Assembly: GCF_036195325.1 (NCBI RefSeq)
Contig: NZ_CP108101.1
Location: 7,564,001 to 7,628,000 of the forward strand
Length of the DNA stretch: 64,000 bases
Direction: 5' to 3'
Origin: Streptomyces sp. NBC_00234
GTDB lineage: Bacteria > Actinomycetota > Actinomycetes > Streptomycetales > Streptomycetaceae
Shown here: piece after piece, positions 16,677 to 24,719 of the stretch
Layout: every line of letters begins with the position of its first letter
How positions within the stretch are numbered: the first letter of the stretch is position 1
Translations under genes and position numbers: made by a program
The notes under the pieces: model-generated
Told to the model about the DNA's origin: nothing
Seen by the model: the letters and a program-made list of their open reading frames with translations, nothing else
The model's database searches: none

Positions 16677-17378
16677 ATGAGCGAATTCGTACTTGTGGCG
16701 GGCGCGTGGCTGGGATCGTGGGCATGGGACGAGGTGGTGCCCGAATTGCGGGCCGCGGGGCACGGCGTGCACCCGCTGACACTGTCCGGCCTCGCCGAGA
16801 AGAAGGACCTGGCGGCCGGGCAGCAGACCCACGTCCAGGACATCGTCGACGAGGTGGAGCGCCTCGGCCTGCGCGACGTCGTCCTGGTCGGGCACAGTTA
16901 CGCGGGCATTCCGGTCGGCCAGGCCGCTGAGCGGCTGGCGGACCGGCTGACCCGCGTGGTCTTCGTGGACGCCGTCGTCCCGGCCGACGGGGAGTCGTTC
17001 GCCTCCGTGTGGTGGGAGGGCAGGGAGAAGCTTGAGACCCCGATCAGGGAGAACGGGGGCTTCTGGGCGCCGCTCGCCGCCGACGACTACGCGGGCCAGG
17101 ATCTGACCGGCGAGCAGATCGCACGGATCGTGGCCGGATCGATCCCGCATCCGGGTACCACGCTCACCGGGGCGGCCGAGCTCTCGCGCGACCTCGGAGA
17201 GCTTCCGGCGACGTACATCAAGTGCCTCCTCGACGGCCCCCAGCCCGGCGAGGACGTCGCCGAGCTGCTGAAGAGCGAGCACTGGCACCTCGTCACGATG
17301 GACACCGGGCACTGGCCGATGTTCTCCCGGCCGCACGAGTTGGCGGGGGTTCTGCACCGGGCGGCGACGGGCGGCTGA
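16677..17378 (+). CDS. Alpha/beta hydrolase
   Basis: A 233-residue soluble hydrolase of the small esterase/EstC-like type. It begins with a beta strand and oxyanion region (FVLVAGAWLGSWAWDEV). The nucleophile elbow is GHSYAG with S74, and the catalytic histidine is H212 in TGHWPMFS; the acid is probably an Asp after the strand near residues 182-190. No signal peptide. There is no Shine-Dalgarno sequence; the ATG lies 6 nt after a -10-like TAGGTT. It is related to the N-terminal half of the tandem hydrolase at 22409. Confidence 0.9.
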   Translation: MSEFVLVAGAWLGSWAWDEVVPELRAAGHGVHPLTLSGLAEKKDLAAGQQTHVQDIVDEVERLGLRDVVLVGHSYAGIPVGQAAERLADRLTRVVFVDAVVPADGESFASVWWEGREKLETPIRENGGFWAPLAADDYAGQDLTGEQIARIVAGSIPHPGTTLTGAAELSRDLGELPATYIKCLLDGPQPGEDVAELLKSEHWHLVTMDTGHWPMFSRPHELAGVLHRAATGG

Positions 17379-17473
17379 GCCGGGTCGGCCGAGTCGCGGG
17401 GCCGGAGGGCGCGGCTTAACGTCGGTGGGGTGAGCGTTTGCCGTGACCGCCGATCCGAGACGCAGGCCATGCC

Positions 17474-19120
17474 ATGACGAGCTCCCACGCGAAACCCTCC
17501 GGATCCGCCGAAGCCCCGGAGCGGAGCCGCGGCAGTGGGATGGCGCTGTTTGTCATCGCCTCCTGCCAGCTGATGGTGGTCCTCGACATCACCATCGTGA
17601 ACATCGCGCTGCCGCACATCCAGACCTCGCTGGGCTTCTCCACCGAGACCCTGTCGTGGGTCATCAACGCGTACACGCTGACCTTCGGCGGCCTGCTCCT
17701 GCTCGGCGGCCGGCTGGGCGACATTCTCGGCCGCCGCAGAGTCTTCATGTTCGGCATCCTGCTGTTCGTCCTCGCCTCCCTGCTCGGAGGTCTCTCGCAG
17801 GAATCCTGGCAACTGCTCGCCGCGCGTTCGCTCCAGGGCGTCGGTGGCGCCATCGCCTCGCCCACGGCCCTCGCGCTCATCACCACGACCTTCCGCGAGG
17901 GACCCGAGCGGAACCGGGCGTTCGGTGTGTTCGCGGCCGTGTCGGCGGGCGGCAGCGCGATCGGGCTGCTCGCGGGCGGGCTGCTCGTGGAGTGGCTCGA
18001 CTGGCGCTGGATCTTCTTCGTGAACGTGCCCATCGGGCTGCTGATCGTGTTCGCGACCCCCCGCTACATCCGCGAGTCGGAACGCCACCCGGGACACTTC
18101 GACATCCTCGGCGCGCTCACCTCGACCGCGGGCATGGTGCTGCTCGTCTACGGCTTCATCCGCGCCTCCAAGGACGGCTGGCGCGACAGCGTGACCCTTG
18201 CGGCCTTCGGCGGCGCCGTCGTGCTGCTCGCCCTGTTCCTGATCATCGAGAACAGGTCGAGACAGCCCATCACACCGCTGTGGATGTTCCGCGACCGCAA
18301 CCGCGCCGGCTCCTACGGCATGATGCTGAGCCTTGCCGCCGCGATGTTCGGAATGTTCTTCTTCCTGACGCTCTTCGTCCAGAACATTCTGGGCTTCAGC
18401 CCCTTGGGGGCCGGTCTCGCCTTCCTGCCGGTGAGCGTGATCATCGCGGTGGGTGCGGGAATCGCCTCGCAACTTCTGCCCCGGTGGGGTCCGAAGCCGT
18501 TCATGGTGGTGGGCGCGATCCTGGCGGCGGTCGGACTCGCCTGGCTGACGATGACGGACATCGACAGCACGTATCTGGGGAGCATCCTCGGCCCCATGCT
18601 GGTCTTCGGCCTCGGCATGGGCATGCAGTTCGTCTCGCTGACCCTGATGGCCGTGTCGGGTGTCGCGCCGCGCGAGTCCGGGGCGGCCTCCGGCATCCTC
18701 AACGCCACGCAGCAGGTGGGCGGCTCGCTGGGCCTGTCCATCCTGGTCACGATCTTCGGCACGGCCAGCCGCAACGAGGCCACCGACCAGGTCACGACGT
18801 TCATGGCGGAGGCGACCCCGGCCGAGAGGCTGGAGTTCAGCAGGACGGGTGAGCTGCCGGGAACCTGGGGCGACGAGGTGCTCGCCTCGGGCATTTCGAG
18901 CGCGTTCATCGGCGCCGCCGTGCTGGCGGTCGTCGCGGCACTGATCGCCCTGCTCGTCATCCAGGTGCGTCCCGCCGACCTGGAGCGCCTGCGGGGCGGC
19001 GGCGGCGTGCCGCTCGGGCCGGGCGAGGACGGGTCCGAGGCCGAGGCCGAGGCGGAGTCCCCGTCCGGCCCGGCGCCGCGCGGTTCGGCACCGCCGGAAG
19101 GTCCCTCTCCCGGCCCGTGA
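17474..19120 (+). CDS. MFS exporter, DHA2 (14-helix) family
   Basis: A 548-residue drug:H+ antiporter-type transporter with 14 predicted helices. Motif A is GGRLGDILGRRRVF, and the first helix carries the family motif LDITIVNIALPHIQTSLGFS; motif C-like glycines follow in AGGSAIGLLAGG. The C-terminal tail of about 45 residues is acidic and proline rich (EAEAEAESPSGPAP...). Such proteins export antibiotics or dyes, but no biosynthetic gene or adjacent TetR regulator indicates the substrate. The ATG at 17474 fits the alignment of helix 1. Confidence 0.92.
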   Translation: MTSSHAKPSGSAEAPERSRGSGMALFVIASCQLMVVLDITIVNIALPHIQTSLGFSTETLSWVINAYTLTFGGLLLLGGRLGDILGRRRVFMFGILLFVLASLLGGLSQESWQLLAARSLQGVGGAIASPTALALITTTFREGPERNRAFGVFAAVSAGGSAIGLLAGGLLVEWLDWRWIFFVNVPIGLLIVFATPRYIRESERHPGHFDILGALTSTAGMVLLVYGFIRASKDGWRDSVTLAAFGGAVVLLALFLIIENRSRQPITPLWMFRDRNRAGSYGMMLSLAAAMFGMFFFLTLFVQNILGFSPLGAGLAFLPVSVIIAVGAGIASQLLPRWGPKPFMVVGAILAAVGLAWLTMTDIDSTYLGSILGPMLVFGLGMGMQFVSLTLMAVSGVAPRESGAASGILNATQQVGGSLGLSILVTIFGTASRNEATDQVTTFMAEATPAERLEFSRTGELPGTWGDEVLASGISSAFIGAAVLAVVAALIALLVIQVRPADLERLRGGGGVPLGPGEDGSEAEAEAESPSGPAPRGSAPPEGPSPGP

Positions 19121-19271
19121 CCACGTGCTTCCCGGCCGGGAGCGGCGCGCCCGCCCGGGACGTCCTTTTTGCGATACGGGCTGCGGCGCGTGGAGCGGAG
19201 CACGTACACTCGGCCCGCACTTGCGCCCACCGGCGGGGAGTGTACGCAACTGATCGACGGAGAAGTTCGAC

Positions 19272-19433
19272 ATGAGTTCCGCAGACAGGTCCGAGGCACC
19301 GATCTACGCCAGTCTCGTGCAGGAGCACGGAGATGTGCTGGCCGAGGTGCGCCGGGTGGCCGAGCAGGCCCTCCGTGACGCGGAACGCGCCATCGACTTC
19401 AGCGACCTCCGTGCGCCGGTCGCCTTCCGGTGA
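19272..19433 (+). CDS. Small conserved hypothetical protein (53 aa)
   Basis: An ORF too short for most gene lists. The ATG at 19272 is preceded by GGAGAAG, and codons have strong third-position G/C. The product begins MSSADRSEAPIYASLVQEHG and continues as one long amphipathic charged helix with alternating Glu, Arg and Ala. It lies 90 nt before the mannosyltransferase gene. Soluble; function unknown, though I recall similar short proteins being common in Streptomyces. Confidence 0.7.
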   Translation: MSSADRSEAPIYASLVQEHGDVLAEVRRVAEQALRDAERAIDFSDLRAPVAFR

Positions 19434-19523
19434 TCCTGGCCACACCCGCCTGACCGATCCGTACCCGGCCGGAACGGCCCTCTCTCTGGGGATCCGTTCA
19501 CCCGTTCGATAGGTTGACCGGTC

Positions 19524-21011
19524 ATGTGGGCAATGAGCGCTGTCGCATACCGCCGGCTGGGCACAGCCGGCTCCGTCGCCGTCGTCACGGGGGGCTGGGC
19601 CGCCGGCGCGCTGCCGGCCCGCGACCCCTGGGGCCTCTGGGTGCCGCACGGCTCCGTGCTCACCACATCGGCTGCCGTGCTCGCCTACGTGGGGCTGACC
19701 CTCCTGGTCGTCGCCTGGTGGCAGTACGGCAGGGCCGGGGCCCCGGTGCGCGAGACGCTCGTCACGCTCGCCTGGTGGACGGCCCCGATGCTGCTGGCAC
19801 CGCCGCTGTACAGCGCCGACGTCTACAGCTACATCGCCCAGGGCGCGATGGTCCTCGAAGGCCACGACGTCTACGTCGTCGGGCCCTCGGTCCTCGACCC
19901 CGCCGGACTCGGCGGCGACGCCGCCTCGAGCGTCGGAGGCCACTGGACGGACACCCCCGCACCGTACGGCCCGCTCTTCCTCGTCCTCGCCCGTGGCGTG
20001 ACCTGGCTGACCGGCGGGACGATCGTGCCCGCCGTGCTCGGCATGCGGCTCATCGCCGTGGGCGCCCTCGTGCTGATCGTGTGGGCGCTGCGCCGCCTCG
20101 CGCGTGAGCACGGAGCGAGCGAGAGTGCCGCACTCTGGCTGGGAGCGCTCAATCCGCTCCTGCTCATGCATGTGATCGGCGGCCTCCACAACGACGGGCT
20201 GATGATCGGCCTGATGCTCGCGGGCGTGGTCCTCGCCCTGCGGGGCCGCTGGATCACGGGCAGCGCGCTCGTCGGGCTCGCCATGATGGTCAAGTCCCCG
20301 GCAGCCGTCGCGCTGCTGTTCATCGGCGTACTCGTGACGCGGGCGGCCACCGGGCCGTACGTACGCAGGCTGGCGAAGGGCCTGCTGGCCCCCGGTCTGG
20401 TCGCGGCTGCGGTCGCCGTCACGGCCACCCTCCTCGCCGGCACCGGCTTCGGCTGGCTCGGCACGCAGAGCGTCGCGGGCACCATCCACACCGCCCTCTC
20501 GGCCACCAGCGACATCGGACTCGGCCTGGGCCACCTGCTGCACCTGGTCGTCGGCACCGACCCGGCCGCGGTCAAGTCCGTCGTCCAGACCCTGGGACTC
20601 GCGGCGGCGGTCGCCCTCATCCTCCACCTGGGGTGGCGGGCCCTGCGCGGCAGCGTGGAACCGGTGCACGCCCTCGGTCTCGCCCTGCTCGCCCTCGTCG
20701 CCCTCTCGCCGATGGTGCAGCCCTGGTACCTGCTGTGGGGGATGGCGGTCGTGGCCGCCACCGCCTCGCACGGCCGCGCCGCCACGGTGGTGGCCGTGCT
20801 GTCGGCAGGGCTCGTGTACGAGACGCAGCCCACCGGGAGCACCCCGCCCTACGGCTTCGTCATGGCGGGCATCGCCTGCGCGATCGGCACGCTGCTCGTC
20901 CGCCGCGAGCGGAGAGCGCCGAACGGAGTCCGGCTGCCGGCCCAGCGCAGCGCCGAGCCCGCGGGCGCCGGGGAAGCCCCCGTCCGACGAGTGGGCTCCG
21001 GCTCCGTTTGA
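19524..21011 (+). CDS. mptB: Alpha-(1->6)-mannosyltransferase, MptB-like
   Basis: A 495-residue integral membrane GT-C-type glycosyltransferase with about 12 helices. The first large extracytoplasmic loop after helix 3 contains SADVYSYIAQGAMVLEGHD, where the Asp residue is the expected catalytic acid/base, and YGPLFLVLARG follows. These features match polyprenol-phosphomannose-dependent alpha-1,6-mannosyltransferases of actinobacteria. It would build a mannan or lipoglycan on the outer face of the membrane. A TAGGTT -10-like element at 19510-19515 lies 8 nt before the ATG, so the mRNA may be leaderless; MSAVAYRR nine bases later is an alternative start. Confidence 0.85.
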   Translation: MWAMSAVAYRRLGTAGSVAVVTGGWAAGALPARDPWGLWVPHGSVLTTSAAVLAYVGLTLLVVAWWQYGRAGAPVRETLVTLAWWTAPMLLAPPLYSADVYSYIAQGAMVLEGHDVYVVGPSVLDPAGLGGDAASSVGGHWTDTPAPYGPLFLVLARGVTWLTGGTIVPAVLGMRLIAVGALVLIVWALRRLAREHGASESAALWLGALNPLLLMHVIGGLHNDGLMIGLMLAGVVLALRGRWITGSALVGLAMMVKSPAAVALLFIGVLVTRAATGPYVRRLAKGLLAPGLVAAAVAVTATLLAGTGFGWLGTQSVAGTIHTALSATSDIGLGLGHLLHLVVGTDPAAVKSVVQTLGLAAAVALILHLGWRALRGSVEPVHALGLALLALVALSPMVQPWYLLWGMAVVAATASHGRAATVVAVLSAGLVYETQPTGSTPPYGFVMAGIACAIGTLLVRRERRAPNGVRLPAQRSAEPAGAGEAPVRRVGSGSV

Positions 21012-21109
21012 CATGCGGGGGCCGGGTGGGAGGGTTGTCGGTGCGCCGGTTTCCGCTCCCGTGTCCGCCGGCGTGACCGCCGTGACGGCGACGCGAAGGA
21101 GGACGGACG

Positions 21110-21418
21110 ATGAAGGGCGACCACTCGTCCCAGGTCTGCCGGCACCTCGACCGGGTGCGGTCCGTGCCCCCCGACAGCCAGGACACCTGCCCCGAGTGCG
21201 TCGCGCTGGCGGACACCTGGGTCCACCTGCGGATGTGTCAGATCTGCGGGCACGTCGGGTGCTGCGACTCCTCCAAGAACAAGCACGCCACCGCCCACTT
21301 CGCCGCGACCGGCCACCCCCTCATCCGCTCCTTCGAACGGGGTGAGGGCTGGTGGTGGTGCTACGTGGACCAGGTGTCCTTCGAGATCGAGGGCGCGCTC
21401 CCGGCCCGGCCGGTCTGA
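21110..21418 (+). CDS. UBP-type zinc finger protein
   Basis: A 102-residue soluble protein made almost wholly of one ZnF-UBP domain: CRHLDRV, CPECVALADTWVHLRMCQICGHV, GCCDSSKNKHATAHFAATGHP and the aromatic GWWWCYVD strand. Seven cysteines and several histidines can bind up to three zinc ions. Eukaryotic versions bind the ubiquitin C-terminus; bacterial single-domain versions are common in actinobacteria and have no settled role. RBS AAGGAGGACGG is strong. Its last 58 nt overlap the 3' end of the convergent MerR gene. Confidence 0.92.
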   Translation: MKGDHSSQVCRHLDRVRSVPPDSQDTCPECVALADTWVHLRMCQICGHVGCCDSSKNKHATAHFAATGHPLIRSFERGEGWWWCYVDQVSFEIEGALPARPV

Positions 21419-22296
21419 GTCTCCAGGGCGTCGAGCAGCCAGTCGTGTGCGGCACCGGCCGTCGGCTGCGCCGGGCCGGTGAGCTCGGCGACGAGCTGCC
21501 AGTACCGGTCGATACGAGGGTCCTGCGCGAGCACGCCGGCGAGCCGGTGGCGGAAGCCGGGCGTGTCACGGGTGCCGTGCGAGCGCGCATAGGCCGCGAC
21601 GAAGCAGTCGAGCGCCTCGCCCTCCCGCGCCGGCCGCCGGTCCCGCAGTTCGGGCGACGCCAGCGCGAACGCCTCCCTGAGACCTTCGTAGAGCACGGCG
21701 GGGCGGTATCCCTTGTCGGTCCGGTGCGCCTCCGGCTGGCAGTGGGCGGCGGCGACGCGGACACCGGAGACGAAGGCGAACAGCCGGGCGAGGGACAGCA
21801 CCTGCGCCGGGGTCGGATCGGCGGGCGGCTGCGGGATCGCCTGGTCGACGACCGCGGAGACCAGCGGGGTGGGCAGCCTCGGCGGCAGCCAGCGCCGCCA
21901 GAAGCGCGCCAGCACGGTGGTGTCGGGCGGGATCGGGAGGGCGCCGATCAGCAGGAGCCGTTCGGCACGTTCCGGCGGGGTGCAGTCCTGGAGCACCTGG
22001 AGGGCGGCCTCCCGCCAGCGCAGGGCGGCCAGCCGGGAGCCGAGCTCCCTCAGCTGTCCCGCGATGACGTCCTCCAGCGTGTCCTCCTCGTCGAGGACCC
22101 GGCCCACTTCCGGAACCGGCAGGTCGAGGGCGCGCAGGGAGCGGATGAGGCGCAGGCGGTCGGCTGCCCCGGGACCGTACCTGCGGTGGCCGCCGCCGCT
22201 GCGGGCGGCCTCGGGCAGCAGCCCCCGGTCCGAGTAGAAGCGGACGGTCTTGACGGAGACACCCGCGTGCTCGGCGAGTTCCCCAATGCTCCACAT
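21361..22296 (-). CDS. MerR family transcriptional regulator
   Basis: A 311-residue regulator. The N-terminal HTH begins MWSIGELAEHAGVSVKTVRF and continues YSDRGLLPEAARSGGGHRRY, the MerR signature; helix 5-type dimer residues follow to about 110. The long C-terminal region (~190 residues) is helical and has no recognised ligand motif. ATG at 22296 was chosen; a TTG at 22311 in frame is possible. It is divergent from the tandem hydrolase gene, with a MerR-type promoter between them, so it probably activates that gene. Convergent 58-nt overlap with the UBP gene. Confidence 0.92.
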   Translation of the reverse strand: MWSIGELAEHAGVSVKTVRFYSDRGLLPEAARSGGGHRRYGPGAADRLRLIRSLRALDLPVPEVGRVLDEEDTLEDVIAGQLRELGSRLAALRWREAALQVLQDCTPPERAERLLLIGALPIPPDTTVLARFWRRWLPPRLPTPLVSAVVDQAIPQPPADPTPAQVLSLARLFAFVSGVRVAAAHCQPEAHRTDKGYRPAVLYEGLREAFALASPELRDRRPAREGEALDCFVAAYARSHGTRDTPGFRHRLAGVLAQDPRIDRYWQLVAELTGPAQPTAGAAHDWLLDALETQTGRAGSAPSISKDTWST

Positions 22297-22314
22297 GCCG
22301 TCAGGCGTCAACGC

Positions 22315-22345
22315 TTGAACCTCCCTCAGGGGGAGTTACTACCGT
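22315..22345 (+). promoter_or_regulatory. MerR-type promoter with 19-bp spacer and central dyad
   Basis: TTGAAC (22315-22320) and TACCGT (22340-22345) separated by exactly 19 bp. The spacer holds the dyad AACTCCC-like arms: AACCTCCC at its start (from 22318) and GGGGGAGTT (22329-22337). An over-long spacer with a dyad is the classic MerR-activated promoter. It reads toward the gene at 22409 and begins 19 nt from the divergent regulator's start. Confidence 0.75.
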
Positions 22346-22408
22346 ATCGGCGAGGGCGGGCGGCCCACGCGGCAGGCCCCATGGACCACGGCGTGCGAGG
22401 AGACGTAC

Positions 22409-23917
22409 ATGACGGCATTCATCCTGGTGTCGGGAACCTTCACCGGTGGGTGGATCTGGAAGGAAGTGGCCGACGGGCTACGGGAGTCGGGGGCCGAGGC
22501 GTATCCGGTGACGCTCACCGGTATGGGCGATACCGGCCGTCCGGCGGATGCCGGGACGGACCTGGAGACACACGTCCAGGACCTGGTGCGGCTGATTGAC
22601 CAGGTGGAATCGCCACAGGTGGTGCTCGTCGGCCACGCCTACGGCCTGTACCCGGTGCTCGGCGCCGCCGGTCTGCGACCCGAGCGCATCGCCCGGATCG
22701 TCAACATCGACGGGGGCCTGCCCCAGGACGGCGAACCGGCTCTCGGCCTGGTGCCGGACCAGGCCCTCCGCGACCGGCTGACGGCCGTGCCCGGTCCCGC
22801 CGGGGGCGAGGGGGTGATCGCTCCGCCCGCGCCCGGCGAGTGGCAGCGCTGGGGGAGTGTCGAAGGCATCGAGGCGGCGGGACTGGAGAGACTGGCCCGG
22901 CTCTCCGCGCCGCAGCCGGTGGGCACGCTGGTGCAGCCGCTCCGGCTCTCCGACGAGGCGGCCGAGCTGCCGATGACCGGAGTCCTGTGCACCGCCAACG
23001 GATCGAGCATCCAGATCGTCGAGTCCGTGGTCGGTTTCGGGGACCCGCGCTTCGGGGCGCTCACCCGCCCCGGCGTCACGTTCTTCGAACTCGGCACCGG
23101 GCACTGGCCGATGCTCTCGGCCCCGGACGAACTGGCCGCGGTGCTGGTGCGGGCCGCGGCGGGCGAGGGCCACCGGATCGCCGCAGCCGTGCAGGAACAG
23201 CCCGTACACCTGCGGCCGTTCCTCATGGACGTACCCGAGCGGCCCCGCGAGCGGTCCGGGCACATCGAGTTCCACCGGCCCGACGACGACACCCCACGCC
23301 CGGCCGTGGTGTTCGTCCACGGCGGCCCCTTGCCCGCCGACGCCCGGCCGACGCCGCGGGACTGGCCGACCCTTGTCGGCTACGGGCAGTACGTGGCGAG
23401 TCGCGGCGGGGTGGGGGTGACGCTCGACCACCGGCTCCACGACTTCACCGACTACGGGCGGGCCGCCCAGGACGTCGTCGACGCCGTCGAGCTCGTACGC
23501 GCCGATCCGCGCGTCGACGGGGAGCGTGTGGCGCTCTGGTACCTCTCCGGCGGGGGCATGCTCGCGGCGGACTGGCTCGCCGCGCCCCCGCCGTGGCTGC
23601 GGTGTGTGGCGGCGAGCTACCCGGTGCTCGCCCCGCTGCCCAACTGGAAGCTCGTCGACCCCCGGTACCGGCCTTCGGAGACGGTGCGCGGCGCCGGGCA
23701 CCTGCCGATCGTGCTGACCCGGGTCGGCCTGGAGCGGCCCGAGATCATGGCGACGGTCGACGAGTTCCTGGCCGCCGCCAAGGAGTGCGGGGCGAACATC
23801 GAGGTCGTCGACGTGCCCTCGGCCCACCACGCGTTCGAGGCGATCGACCACACCGAGGAGGCACGCGGGGCGGTGGAGTACGCGGTCCGCACCGTGCTGG
23901 GGCACCTGCGGAGCTGA
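22409..23917 (+). CDS. Tandem alpha/beta-hydrolase fusion, first domain lacking its serine
   Basis: A 502-residue protein with two hydrolase domains. Residues 1-~238 resemble the hydrolase at 16677, including the histidine motif TGHWPML (H232), but the nucleophile elbow reads GHAYG, so the catalytic serine is Ala77. Residues ~260-502 form a second alpha/beta hydrolase of the dienelactone/BD-FAE type with oxyanion segment FVHGGP, nucleophile S380 in WYLSGGG and histidine H473/H474 in SAHHAF. The first half is probably inactive, or binds ligand; the second half may be catalytic. Expression is probably controlled by the divergent MerR. Confidence 0.88.
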   Translation: MTAFILVSGTFTGGWIWKEVADGLRESGAEAYPVTLTGMGDTGRPADAGTDLETHVQDLVRLIDQVESPQVVLVGHAYGLYPVLGAAGLRPERIARIVNIDGGLPQDGEPALGLVPDQALRDRLTAVPGPAGGEGVIAPPAPGEWQRWGSVEGIEAAGLERLARLSAPQPVGTLVQPLRLSDEAAELPMTGVLCTANGSSIQIVESVVGFGDPRFGALTRPGVTFFELGTGHWPMLSAPDELAAVLVRAAAGEGHRIAAAVQEQPVHLRPFLMDVPERPRERSGHIEFHRPDDDTPRPAVVFVHGGPLPADARPTPRDWPTLVGYGQYVASRGGVGVTLDHRLHDFTDYGRAAQDVVDAVELVRADPRVDGERVALWYLSGGGMLAADWLAAPPPWLRCVAASYPVLAPLPNWKLVDPRYRPSETVRGAGHLPIVLTRVGLERPEIMATVDEFLAAAKECGANIEVVDVPSAHHAFEAIDHTEEARGAVEYAVRTVLGHLRS

Positions 23918-23933
23918 GCCGCCTCCGTACGCC

Positions 23934-24554
23934 CTACTCGAAGCGCGAGGGGTCGCCCGCCCCCCTGCGTACGATCTCCGGCTCGCCGCCGGAGAAGTCG
24001 ATGACCGTGGTCGGCTCGGTGCCGCAGTCGCCCGAGTCGACCACCACGTCCACGACGTGGTCGAGCCGTTCCTTGATCTCCCAGCCCTGGGTCAGCGGCT
24101 CCTCCTCGTCCGGCAGGAGCAGAGTGCTGGAGAGGATCGGCTCGCCGAGTTCCGAGAGCAGCGCCTGAACGACCGCGTGGTCCGGAATGCGTACGCCGAC
24201 CGTCTTCTTCTTGGGGTGCAGCAGCTGACGCGGCACCTCCTTCGTGGCCGGGAGGATGAAGGTGTAACTGCCCGGTGTCGCCGCCTTGATGGCCCGGAAC
24301 ACGTCGTTGTCGACCTGCACGAACTGACCCAGCTGGGCGAAGTTCTCGCAGACGAGAGTGAAGTGATGCCGGTCGTCGAGATTGCGGATCGACCGGATCC
24401 GGCTGATGCCGTCACGGCTGCCGAGCTGGCATCCCAGTGCGTAACAGGAATCCGTCGGATACGCGACGAGCGCGCCGGACCGGATGCTGTCGGCCACGTT
24501 GCTGATGGTGCGCCGCTGAGGATTCTCGGGGTGCACGTCGAAGTACTTCGCCAT
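23934..24554 (-). CDS. Sua5/YciO/YrdC family protein (threonylcarbamoyl-AMP synthase-like)
   Basis: A 206-residue YrdC-fold protein. KxR-type nucleotide-binding features include the N-terminal AYPTDSCYALGC, then SIRNLDDRHHFTLVCEN and SYTFILPATKEVPRQLL, with VGVRIPDH and the C-terminal TTVIDFSGGEPEIVRRGAG. The sequence is closer to the YciO branch than to essential TsaC, so a direct role in t6A synthesis is less certain. No other tRNA gene is nearby. It ends 17 nt from the convergent hydrolase gene. Confidence 0.88.
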   Translation of the reverse strand: MAKYFDVHPENPQRRTISNVADSIRSGALVAYPTDSCYALGCQLGSRDGISRIRSIRNLDDRHHFTLVCENFAQLGQFVQVDNDVFRAIKAATPGSYTFILPATKEVPRQLLHPKKKTVGVRIPDHAVVQALLSELGEPILSSTLLLPDEEEPLTQGWEIKERLDHVVDVVVDSGDCGTEPTTVIDFSGGEPEIVRRGAGDPSRFE

Positions 24555-24719
24555 CCGGCGAGTCTAGGGCCTGTCGTCATGCTTCCGTCTGCCGCGCGGG
24601 GTCCGGCACGCGCGTCTGCTGCGTCGTCGTCCCTCGCCAGGGCTCGGCCGCATGCCTGTCAGGTGTCCCGCACCGGAACCAGGCCCGTGCGCGGAGTGCT
24701 CCCCGCGCACGGACGGTTC

